Part shown: positions 15,670 through 23,662 of the stretch, piece after piece
How positions within the stretch are numbered: the stretch's first letter is position 1
How the letters are laid out: each line of letters starts with the position of its first letter
Source: CAZOVB01 sp964583095
GTDB taxonomy: Bacteria > Planctomycetota > Phycisphaerae > SM23-33
DNA: 64,000 nt
Direction: 5' to 3'
Assembly: GCA_964583095.1 (NCBI GenBank)
Contig: CAZOVB010000014.1
Coordinates: forward strand, 29,732 to 93,731
The notes under the pieces: generated by a model
Told to the model about the DNA's origin: nothing
The model's database searches: none
What the model saw: only the letters and a program-made list of their open reading frames with translations
Position numbers and translations under genes: made by a program

Positions 15670-16529
15670 ATGACACAGACACAGGTGACATTTTTCCATC
15701 GTAGAGAGGATATGGCTTCGCTGGGATTGCGCATTCATGCGTGCGGGCGGAATGACCGTCGGTATTACCAGGCCACCGGCGGCGCTCCCACGCGGCACAG
15801 ACGGCACCGATACGTCCTCAGCTTCCAGCGCCGTGGAAACGGTGTGCTCGAAACCGAGCATCTGGGACGTCGGGAGATCCGGCCGGGCCAGTACTGGCTG
15901 GTGTTCATCCATGAACCGCTGACGTACTGCCAACTGGACCAGGATTGGCTCCTGGACTGGTGCGCCTTGGACGGCCAGCCATGGAAGCCGAGGTGCAGTC
16001 CGGGCGTTTTCCGCCCGGTCGGACATTCGGGCAAGTGGCCACGGACTGGAACACACCGCGACTTTTCGAGGACTTGCTTTGCTGCGCCGGGTCTCGCACC
16101 TTTCGCCTCGAGAGGCAGATCCCGGGGCTCTGCCACCAATTGCTCGACGAGATGTTCCCTTCATCCACCCAGGCCCTCTCCGGCGGGGACGAGGTGGACA
16201 TCGACACGCTGATCCGACGAATCCGGGCCTGCCCGCAGGCGCAATGGTCGTTTCCCGACCTGGCCGAAGAACTGGCAATCAGCTACAGCCTTCTGCGAAA
16301 ACGCTTTAAGCAGATTACCGGGCTGCCCCCGCACCAGTTCATGCTGCGCGAGCGGATTAACCTGGCCTTCCAGATGCTCTTCGGAGGATACAGCGTTAAG
16401 GAAACCGCAGCGAAGGTGGGCTTCACGAATCCCTACCATTTTTCCAGGCTCTTCAAGCGCCACACGGGGCTGGCACCCTCTGAGCACTTCAAGAAGAGGC
16501 GGCGCTCGCCTCGTTCGGCCACGCGGTAA
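15670..16529 (+). pseudogene. AraC-family regulator interrupted by a frameshift
   Basis: Two adjoining frames together make one AraC-type regulator of about 285 residues. The first (15670 to about 15975) encodes a cupin-like sensor start (LGLRIHACGRNDRRYYQAT, YVLSFQRRGNG, IRPGQYWLVFIHEP). The second (about 15975 to 16529) encodes the remainder of the sensor (RFPPGRTFGQ) and both HTH motifs (FPDLAEELAISYSLLRKRFKQITG and VKETAAKVGFTNPYHFSRLFK). The switch is equivalent to a one-base deletion between roughly 15950 and 16000. No slippery heptamer is seen there, so decay or a sequence error is more likely than programmed shifting. It is divergent from, and was presumably the regulator of, the rhamnosidase-sulfatase operon. 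Confidence 0.75.
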
Positions 16530-16583
16530 GGGCGGCGCAGCCTCGCGCAGATGAGGCCTCCCCGGCCAGGGCTTTTGCAGAGC

Positions 16584-17477
16584 CTATTCCCAGGGGAAAC
16601 TGTTGCCGGTCAGGCGGGTGTAGGCTTCGATGTATTTCTCCCGGGTCTTCTCGACCACTTCCGGGGGCAGGACCGGGCCCGGAGGCGTCCGGTCGAAGTG
16701 GATCTGGTCCAGGTAATCCCGGACAAACTGCTTGTCGAAGGAAGGCTGATCCTTGCCGACCTTGTAGCTCTCTGCCGGCCAGAACCGGGAGGAATCCGGC
16801 GTGAGGGCTTCATCGATCAGAATCATGTTGCCCTGTGCGTCCAGACCCCACTCGAACTTGGTATCGGCCAGGAGGATGCCCTTTTCTTTGGCGTACTGGC
16901 GGGCCTTGAGATACAGGGCGATCGACCGGTCGCGCAACTGCTTGGCGGTATCCTGGCCTACCTCGGCGGCGGCTTCGGAGAAGGTCAGATTTTCGTCGTG
17001 GCCTTCCTCGGCCTTGGTAGTGGGGGTGAAGATCGGCTCGGCAAGCTCCTGACACTTCTTGAGCTTGGCGGGAAGCTCGATCCCGCAGACCCTGCCGCTC
17101 TTCTTGTATTCCCGCCAGCCCGAGCCGGTGATATAACCCCGGACGATGCACTCGACGGGCAGGACCTCTGCCTTTTTGCAGAGCATGAACCGGCCATCGA
17201 GTTCCTCGCTGCGGATGTCCTCGGGAAGGTCCTTCATCGCTGCGCTGATCAGGTGGTTGTCGGTGAGGTCCTTGAGGTAGTCGAACCAGAACCTGCTGAT
17301 CTGCGTCAGCACCCGTCCCTTGTCGGGAATCCCGTTGGGCATGACCACGTCGTAGGCGCTGATCCGATCGGTGGCCACGATCAGCAGGGAATCCGTCAAA
17401 TCGTAGATGTCACGAACCTTCCCGGTGCGCTTGGAATAGTTCCCGATCGATGTCGTCAACAGGGCAGTGCTTTTCAT
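16584..17477 (-). CDS. purC: Phosphoribosylaminoimidazole-succinocarboxamide synthase (SAICAR synthetase)
   Basis: This 297-residue enzyme of purine biosynthesis joins CAIR with aspartate using ATP. Recognisable segments are GKVRDIYDL near the N-terminus, the nucleotide-binding VATDRISAYDVVMPNGIPDKG, and the substrate-binding stretch VECIVRGYITGSGWREYK. The C-terminal LADTKFEWGLD and IDEALTPDSSRFW are also diagnostic. The length and all motifs match the longer (about 300-residue) PurC form found in many bacteria and eukaryotes. It stands alone, divergent from argG, and starts at an ATG with an AGGCGA-type ribosome binding site. An alternative longer frame on the same strand (to 17637) is a shadow. 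Confidence 0.97.
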   Translation of the reverse strand: MKSTALLTTSIGNYSKRTGKVRDIYDLTDSLLIVATDRISAYDVVMPNGIPDKGRVLTQISRFWFDYLKDLTDNHLISAAMKDLPEDIRSEELDGRFMLCKKAEVLPVECIVRGYITGSGWREYKKSGRVCGIELPAKLKKCQELAEPIFTPTTKAEEGHDENLTFSEAAAEVGQDTAKQLRDRSIALYLKARQYAKEKGILLADTKFEWGLDAQGNMILIDEALTPDSSRFWPAESYKVGKDQPSFDKQFVRDYLDQIHFDRTPPGPVLPPEVVEKTREKYIEAYTRLTGNSFPWE

Positions 17478-17555
17478 AATAATCGCCTAGATAAGCTCTC
17501 AATGCCTCGGCGTCAAGCCCTTTGGGCTTTCTGTTGCCATCGGGCTGCGAAGCTC

Positions 17556-17584
17556 TTGTCACCCCGGCCGGGCACGGATACAAT
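17556..17584 (+). promoter_or_regulatory. Predicted sigma-70 promoter of argG
   Basis: TTGTCA (17556-17561), a 17-nt spacer and TACAAT (17579-17584). The predicted start near 17591 gives a leader of about 24 nt, which contains the Shine-Dalgarno GGAGAG. No arginine-operator palindrome was recognised. Confidence 0.65.
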
Positions 17585-17614
17585 CCGTGGTTTCCTCTGA
17601 TACGGAGAGAACCC

Positions 17615-18826
17615 ATGGCCCAGACCGACAATGTCAAGAAGATCGTCCTCGCCTACTCCGGCGGACTGGATACCTCAGTCATTCTACCCTGGCTCAAGGA
17701 GAAGTACCATTGCGAGGTGGTCGCCTTTGCCGCCGACCTGGGACAAGGCGCCGACGAACTCGACGGAATCGAGGAAAAGGCCAAGGCCTCCGGGGCAAGC
17801 CAGTGCTACGTGGCCGACCTCCAGAAGCCCTTCGCCGAAGAATACTGCTTCAAGATGCTCCAGTCCGGGGCTATCTACGAACACGTCTACCTGCTGGGCA
17901 CCAGCATCGCCCGGCCCCTGATCGCCAAGGCCCAGGTGGACTGCGCCCGAAAGGTCGGGGCAGACGCCGTCGCTCACGGGGCAACAGGCAAGGGCAACGA
18001 CCAGGTCCGCTTCGAGCTGACCTTCATGGCCCTGGCGCCGGATCTGAAGATCATCGCGCCCTGGAAAGATCCGTCCTTCGACCTGACCAGTCGCGAGGCC
18101 GCCATCGAATACGCCAAGGCCCGGAACATCCCTGTGCCCGTGACCAAGAAAAAAATCTACTCCCGGGACCGCAATCTCTGGCACATCAGCCACGAAGGAG
18201 CCGACCTGGAAGACCCCGCCAACGAGCCCAAGGACGACCTGTGGGTCATGTCCGTCCCCGTCAGCCAGGCCCCCGATCAGCCCGCCTACGTACAGGTGGA
18301 TTTCGAAAGGGGCATCCCCACCGGGCTGGACGGGGTCAAGCTGCCGGGCCATGAACTCATCGCCCGCCTCAACGCCCTGGGAGGCAAGCACGCGGTGGGC
18401 CAGGTGGACCTGGTCGAAAACCGCCTGGTGGGCATCAAGAGTCGCGGGGCCTACGAAACCCCCGGCGGAACGATCCTCTACCAGGCTCATCAGGCCCTGG
18501 AGTCGATCACCCTCGACAAGGACACGCTGCACTACAAGCAGCAGATCGCACTGAAGTACGCCGAAATGGTCTACAACGGCCAGTGGTTCTGCCCCCTGCG
18601 GGAAGCCCTGGATGAATTCGTGGCCTCTACCCAGCGAAACGTGACCGGATCCGTCCGCGTCAAGTGCTTCAAGGGCCGGGCCACCCCCGCATCCATCACC
18701 AGTCCCAACAGCCTGTACTCGACCGACCTGGCCAGCTTCACCATGGGGGCCGAATACACCCCCTCCGATGCAACCGGCTTCATCAAGCTCTTCGGGCTCC
18801 AGATGCGGGGGCGCGGAGAGGCCTGA
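17615..18826 (+). CDS. argG: Argininosuccinate synthase
   Basis: This 403-residue enzyme condenses citrulline and aspartate with ATP in arginine biosynthesis. The P-loop-like AYSGGLDTSV near residue 12, the citrulline/aspartate-binding GATGKGNDQVRFE, and YSRDRNLWHISHEG are diagnostic. The C-terminal VKCFKGRATPASITSPNSLYS also fits. The ATG at 17615 has GGAGAG 5 nt upstream, whereas the longer frame from 17522 would include the promoter. It is monocistronic, divergent from purC and convergent with the GNAT gene. No argH is found next to it in this window. Confidence 0.97.
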   Translation: MAQTDNVKKIVLAYSGGLDTSVILPWLKEKYHCEVVAFAADLGQGADELDGIEEKAKASGASQCYVADLQKPFAEEYCFKMLQSGAIYEHVYLLGTSIARPLIAKAQVDCARKVGADAVAHGATGKGNDQVRFELTFMALAPDLKIIAPWKDPSFDLTSREAAIEYAKARNIPVPVTKKKIYSRDRNLWHISHEGADLEDPANEPKDDLWVMSVPVSQAPDQPAYVQVDFERGIPTGLDGVKLPGHELIARLNALGGKHAVGQVDLVENRLVGIKSRGAYETPGGTILYQAHQALESITLDKDTLHYKQQIALKYAEMVYNGQWFCPLREALDEFVASTQRNVTGSVRVKCFKGRATPASITSPNSLYSTDLASFTMGAEYTPSDATGFIKLFGLQMRGRGEA

Positions 18827-18839
18827 TGCCCCCGGCGGG

Positions 18840-19358
18840 CTACAGCTTCAGACGCATGTCGATGATTTCGACCTGCCCGCTGTGGTAATGGCCGGCCGAG
18901 TCGGTATAGGCCCACTCTTCCGGGCGCGGGCGGTCCTGCATCGCCTCGAAGCCCAGGCGGCGGTAAAGTTCCAGGGCGCGGGGATTGTGCTCCGGCTCGA
19001 CGCCGAGGTACAGGTACGGGGCGTTTCGCCGCCGTGCCCTCTCGGCCATTTCCTCCACCATGGCCGTTCCCGCCCCAAGCCCGCGTGAATCGGCGGCCAC
19101 CTGAATATCGATCGCCTGGGGGACCGGCGAGATCTCCGGCCAGCCGGGCACGTGCGGATCCAGGATCAGCACGCCAAAGCCCGCAACGCGTGCGTCGACT
19201 TCCGCCACGAGGTAGTCGATCTGCTCACAGGAAAGCGACGCCTCGATGCGGTCCTTGTGCACCGCCGGGTGCTCGCCGTACTCCACCCGGCACAGGGCCT
19301 GGACATCCTGGCTGCGGGCGTCGCGTATTCGAATTCGACCTGCGGCGCCGCAACTCAC
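18840..19358 (-). CDS. GNAT-family N-acetyltransferase
   Basis: This 172-residue protein has the GCN5-related acetyltransferase fold. It has an N-terminal IRIRDARSQDVQALCRV, a central strand VAGFGVLIL, and the acetyl-CoA-binding loop ADSRGLGAGTAMVEEM (the R/QxxGxG/A motif). The C-terminal HNPRALELYRRLGFEAM completes the family pattern. The acceptor cannot be predicted. Its GTG start overlaps the stop of the propeller-protein gene in GTGA, so it is the third gene of the operon that begins with the S55 protease. It converges on argG. Confidence 0.85.
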   Translation of the reverse strand: MSCGAAGRIRIRDARSQDVQALCRVEYGEHPAVHKDRIEASLSCEQIDYLVAEVDARVAGFGVLILDPHVPGWPEISPVPQAIDIQVAADSRGLGAGTAMVEEMAERARRRNAPYLYLGVEPEHNPRALELYRRLGFEAMQDRPRPEEWAYTDSAGHYHSGQVEIIDMRLKL

Positions 19359-21514
19359 TCGGCCGTCACCACCGCTGAACCGTAGCCGGTGTTGCCGTAA
19401 ACATCCACGCCGCGAACGATGATCCGGTGAGCGCCCCGGTCCAGCTCGTCTAACAGGAACTCCACGTTCTCGCTGCGTCCGTCGGCCACGCCGTCTGTCG
19501 GAAGCAACGCGTTCCAGTCATCCTGGCTGTCGATGCTGTAGGCCAGGCTGACCAGGCGGCTGGTGGCGTCGGTGATCTCAGCGGTAACGGTAAAGCCTTG
19601 TTCCTGCTTGCGGGCCTGGACCTTCACGCCTGGTGCGGTGTTGTCCACCGTGATCGGCTCGCTGATCCTCGCCGCCTCCCGGGCCGAGGCTCGCGGGTTG
19701 CTCGGGGCGTCGCTGACCACCGCCCGCAGATCGTACGTCCCGTCGGTGATGGTCCGGGTATCCCAGGCGTACTTGGGCTCTTCCAGGTCCTGGGCCAGGC
19801 GGATCCAAGGCCCGTCGCTCTCAGGCCGGAAGTACAGGCTGACCGAAAGGGTGTCCTTGTTGGTGTCCGAGGCCGAGACCTCGATCATCCGGTAGACCAG
19901 CGTCGGAGCCGGGGGACCCGAGGCCTTGTTGGCCGGGGTGATCTTGATGGCAGAGACGACCGGCGGGAGGTTGCCCACCTGGCGAATGAGCTCGAGTCGG
20001 GAGAGCCTTGGCGTGCGGCCCTCGCGGCCTGTAAAGTGCAGGCGGTACTGGAAGAATCTCCCGGCCGGGCTCTGGAGAGAAAGGAAGCGACCGTCGAGCA
20101 GTTCCTGCGGCTGGGACCAGTCGCTCCAGGTCTGTTCGTCCGGCTGGGCCAGGTTGCCCGTGCGGGTAGATATTCGAACGCTGCCGCCTTGCGGGGCCCC
20201 GATCAGTGAGGCCTTGACCGAACCCCAGGTGGCAATCTGCTTGGCGTCGATCGGTTCGGAGCTCAGCGTACCTTCCCGGGCCAACTGGGCCTGGACCTGG
20301 CCTACCGATCCCGGATTGGCCGTACCGAACACCAGGTGCCCCTGGTCCGTCACGGCCAGGCAGGTCGCCTGCCTGGCCTCGGTATCCACCAGCGGCAGGT
20401 GAGCGTCGCCATCGTGGTCGACTCGCAGGATTCGCCCGTCATTGCCCGTGGCCAGGTACAGCTTGCCCTCCTGGAGGATCATATCCAGCACGGTGACCTT
20501 CTCGCGGAAGACGGTCTCCACCATGCCGTTGGGGTGAATGTAGTAGACCGCGTTGCCCGGGCCCGAGGAGGCAGCCCCGGTCGAACGCGAGGGCGTCGGG
20601 GATGCGGGCTTCCGGGCCTCCTGTTCGTTGGCGTCCTCCTGCTTCCGGGCCTGGGCCTCGGCCCCATCGGCCTGGCCGGACTGGACGTTGTCGCTCTTGC
20701 CGGTCTTTTCCTTGCCGGGCTCGGGGGGAGCATCGGCAGAGGCCTTGGAGGCATCGGAGGTCGCGGCGAATACCCCGCCGGCAGAGTCGATGGCCAACGC
20801 GGCGATTTCCTTTTCTTCCGCATCGAGCAGTACACGTCCGGACCCGTCGTTGGGCGCGACCTGGAAGACCAGGCCATTCTTGTCGCTCCCGGCGTAGAGG
20901 AGGCCTTGGGCATCGCGGGCCAGGCACAGCAGATGGTCGGCCAGTTCTTCCTTTACCTGGTAGATCCGGCGCGCTTTTTCCTTGGAGACGTGCCAGATCC
21001 CCGCCTTGACTCCGGTTGCCACGTAGAAACCGCCCTCGCCGTCGCTGAGAATCGCCCAGACATACTTGATATCCTGGTCCGACCAGAGCGTCTTGACCGA
21101 TCCCTGGGGATCGATTTCATACAGGCCGGCCTTACCGGCCCCGCCGGTCCCGGCCAGAAGACGGTTCTCGACAAACAGCAGCGATGTGACGATCGCCCCG
21201 GGAAGCTGGGCAAACGACTCGCTGCCGTCGGAAGTCACCTTGTAGACGACATTGTCATTGCCCGATGCGACGTACAGGGCATCGCCGGCCACGGCCACTT
21301 TCGAAACAACCACCGGTCCCTTGCCCGCTTCCATCCGAAGCCGAAACATCCGGGCCAACTGGACCTCCCCGCGGGAGGAAACGATAACGTCCTCCATCCG
21401 GGCCGGGGCAAAGTCTGCCTGGGTGGTATGCGTGATTTCCTCCGGCGTGACGGCCGGGCTCTGGGCCGCGCAGGCACAGAGAAGGACTGATACGATTGCC
21501 CACGTGTATTTCAC
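19355..21514 (-). CDS. Secreted beta-propeller protein with C-terminal beta-sandwich domains
   Basis: This 719-residue protein has a signal peptide (MKYTWAIVSVLLCACAAQSPA); the cysteines might also serve as a lipobox, so it may be a lipoprotein. Repeated strands of the DALYVASGNDNVVYKV, GLYEIDPQGSVK, LLYAGSDKNGLVFQV and LYLATGNDGRILRVDHDGD type indicate a six- or seven-bladed SMP-30/NHL-like propeller. A low-complexity Ala/Glu/Lys/Pro linker (about residues 255-315) interrupts one blade. The remainder (WSDWSQPQELL..., RFFQYRLHFTG..., DGTYDLRAVVSD) looks like discoidin- or fibronectin-like sandwiches. No enzyme motif is seen. It lies 3 bp after the S55 protease gene and is coupled to the GNAT gene, suggesting an envelope complex or a protease substrate. 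Confidence 0.7.
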   Translation of the reverse strand: MKYTWAIVSVLLCACAAQSPAVTPEEITHTTQADFAPARMEDVIVSSRGEVQLARMFRLRMEAGKGPVVVSKVAVAGDALYVASGNDNVVYKVTSDGSESFAQLPGAIVTSLLFVENRLLAGTGGAGKAGLYEIDPQGSVKTLWSDQDIKYVWAILSDGEGGFYVATGVKAGIWHVSKEKARRIYQVKEELADHLLCLARDAQGLLYAGSDKNGLVFQVAPNDGSGRVLLDAEEKEIAALAIDSAGGVFAATSDASKASADAPPEPGKEKTGKSDNVQSGQADGAEAQARKQEDANEQEARKPASPTPSRSTGAASSGPGNAVYYIHPNGMVETVFREKVTVLDMILQEGKLYLATGNDGRILRVDHDGDAHLPLVDTEARQATCLAVTDQGHLVFGTANPGSVGQVQAQLAREGTLSSEPIDAKQIATWGSVKASLIGAPQGGSVRISTRTGNLAQPDEQTWSDWSQPQELLDGRFLSLQSPAGRFFQYRLHFTGREGRTPRLSRLELIRQVGNLPPVVSAIKITPANKASGPPAPTLVYRMIEVSASDTNKDTLSVSLYFRPESDGPWIRLAQDLEEPKYAWDTRTITDGTYDLRAVVSDAPSNPRASAREAARISEPITVDNTAPGVKVQARKQEQGFTVTAEITDATSRLVSLAYSIDSQDDWNALLPTDGVADGRSENVEFLLDELDRGAHRIIVRGVDVYGNTGYGSAVVTAE

Positions 21515-21517
21515 GGA

Positions 21518-23461
21518 CTACTTCCTTTCCTTTCCGACCAGGGGTGCCTGGTCGGGATGCTTCTGGACGGTGAATTCTGCGGTAACATTGCCCTCGGGCA
21601 GGTAATCGACATCCATCGTGCGGGTCAGCAGGCTCTGAAAGGTACGGACGTCGGGCAGCGAGGCCTCTGCCAGGATGCTCGCCCGGCTTTGCGGGATTTT
21701 CGGCAGGGCCTTGGCCCCCAGAGCCACCCCGCCTTCGGGCCGTTGGAGATGCAGATACAGCTTCTGACTGCCGGGGGCGTTGATGCGCTGAATAGCCTCG
21801 AATAGCTGCCGTTCATTCTCGGGATTGTACAAATGCGGCATCGCCCGAGTCTGAAGCGCCAGGTGCTCCAGCAGCCCAGTCGCGGCCAGAACGTACTTGC
21901 CCGGGGGCAGATCTTCGGGAATCTGCATCGAAACGCGCTGGGACGTCGGTTCCTCCCGGAACGGACGGGCCTTGAGGGTTCCGGTCAGCGTCTGGCCCGG
22001 CTGGACCAGCGAGGAATCGAGCCGAAGCTCCTCCAGGGCCGAAGAAATCTCGCCCTCCCGCACTTCCACCTCGACCTCGATGCTCCTGGGATAGCGCGGC
22101 TCGGCGAAGGCATTGTCCGAAAGGGCCCCGACAGCACGACTCAGGTCGCTGGCCGCCCAGGCAGGCCCCACCGATCCGCTGATATTCTCCACCGAGTACG
22201 TGCCGAAGTCTCCGTAATCCGCCGTAACCTTGTAGAGCACATGATGATGCTCCGGCGGGGCGGTGTAGCTGACGAAACTCTCGCTGACCAGCGCGAAGCT
22301 CAGCATCCCCGAAAAGCTCGGATCCTTCACGATCCGGTAGCGGAAGGTCTGCTCGCGGTCGATCGAATCGTCGCGATACCGCAGGGTCATGGGGATCATC
22401 TCGCACCTGAGGTCCTGCCTGCCCACCACGGCCACGCTCTCGTCGCGGTAGGTCGCCCCGGTAATCCGGATCGTCGAACCGATCTTGAAGCTGTTGAAGG
22501 TCGGAATCACCGTGTGCACGTAGGCAGGGCCCATCGGGAAGCTGCTCTTGCCCTCGCCGAAGAAACTGTGGCCAAACGCCAGCACGTGTCCGTCTACAAC
22601 GTCCGTGACAGTCCCCACCGCCGTCCAGTCCTGATCGCCGGTAACCAGCGGGACCGAGATGGCCGAGCCGGGCTGGAGCGAAACGTCCTTGAGCTCCCGG
22701 GCGCTACCGGCCGAGAGGCCCGCTGCCGGCACGGGTAGAAAGCCCATCGGTTCCAGGCTCCGCGACAGGGCCTGGCGCCGGGAGGCGTCGGAGATTCCCA
22801 TTGCCAGGGGGATCGGCAGGCGCGGGATTCGACCCTTGGATTCGATGGTTTCCGGCCCCGGGCCCAGCGCGAGGCGCCCGAAGTCGATCTTCCCCGGCGC
22901 GAGGTACTTGCCGGTCAGCTCGCGGAGCTGCCGGGGCCGGGCCCGACCCGCCTTGGCCGAGGCTTGCCCTCCCGCCTCGGGGCCTTGCTTGTCGATCAGG
23001 CCGCTGACGGCCAGCATCTGCGTGATCGGCTGGATGCCGCAGATCGGCTTTTTCTCGGCAAACCACCCGTAGGCGACGGCGCCGATCATCCGATCTTTGC
23101 CGTCGGGTCCCTTTACATAGACCGGGGAACCGCTCATGCCGGCGATAATGCCACTGGTCTGAAGGAAGTTCTCCTCGTCCGGGCCTTGAAGGATGGCCAG
23201 GATCATGTCCCGCTGGGGGGCCATCCCCGAGAGCACCGAGAGGATCTTCGCCTCGAAGCGGACGATTTCCACTCCATCCAGGACCGTCAGCCCGTAGCCC
23301 TTCATACCGGGTTTGAGTTGGCTGTGATGCAGGTACCGCTCCGACTGCCGGACGTACTTGCGGGCCTGTTCCAGGTGCGAGGCGTCGGCCTGGGGCTCTG
23401 CTGCCCGGGCAGCGGCCGTCGCAACCAAAAGACAAATAATCAGAAGCCATCTTCTTGCCAT
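21518..23461 (-). CDS. SpoIVB-family (peptidase S55) secreted serine protease
   Basis: This 647-residue protein has a signal peptide (MARRWLLIICLLVATAAARA). A SpoIVB-type domain begins with LKPGMKGYGLTVLDGVEIVRFEAKIL and contains the catalytic-serine motif GIIAGMSGSPVYV, followed by GAVAYGWFAEKKPICGIQPITQML. A later segment (GSAISVPLVTGDQDWTAVGTVTDVVDGHVLAFGHSFFGEG) matches the second half of the domain. The C-terminal 200 residues are an extra beta-rich region. In Bacillus SpoIVB signals during sporulation, but planctomycetes do not form endospores, so a different envelope-signalling or processing role is inferred. The start at 23461 has GAGG 8 nt upstream. It is the first gene of a three-gene operon with the propeller protein and the GNAT gene. 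Confidence 0.85.
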   Translation of the reverse strand: MARRWLLIICLLVATAAARAAEPQADASHLEQARKYVRQSERYLHHSQLKPGMKGYGLTVLDGVEIVRFEAKILSVLSGMAPQRDMILAILQGPDEENFLQTSGIIAGMSGSPVYVKGPDGKDRMIGAVAYGWFAEKKPICGIQPITQMLAVSGLIDKQGPEAGGQASAKAGRARPRQLRELTGKYLAPGKIDFGRLALGPGPETIESKGRIPRLPIPLAMGISDASRRQALSRSLEPMGFLPVPAAGLSAGSARELKDVSLQPGSAISVPLVTGDQDWTAVGTVTDVVDGHVLAFGHSFFGEGKSSFPMGPAYVHTVIPTFNSFKIGSTIRITGATYRDESVAVVGRQDLRCEMIPMTLRYRDDSIDREQTFRYRIVKDPSFSGMLSFALVSESFVSYTAPPEHHHVLYKVTADYGDFGTYSVENISGSVGPAWAASDLSRAVGALSDNAFAEPRYPRSIEVEVEVREGEISSALEELRLDSSLVQPGQTLTGTLKARPFREEPTSQRVSMQIPEDLPPGKYVLAATGLLEHLALQTRAMPHLYNPENERQLFEAIQRINAPGSQKLYLHLQRPEGGVALGAKALPKIPQSRASILAEASLPDVRTFQSLLTRTMDVDYLPEGNVTAEFTVQKHPDQAPLVGKERK

Positions 23462-23662
23462 GGGAGGTACCTCTTTGGCGTATGCGTCTGGTGGGCCCGC
23501 CGCCTGTGTCTGTGGTGCGGGCACGGACATGCTACGCACCGGAAGCAATACCAACAAGGCAAATCATACCGGGCCTCGGGTCATAAGACGTCCGAGCGAG
23601 TCGGAGAGTTCGCGCAGAAGGAAAGACGCACCGAGTTGGTCCCGGGGGTCGGCAGGAGAGAA

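Noticed and set aside
17410..17637. 75-residue minus-strand frame between purC and argG
   Set aside because: It crosses the argG promoter and start and shows no family similarity.
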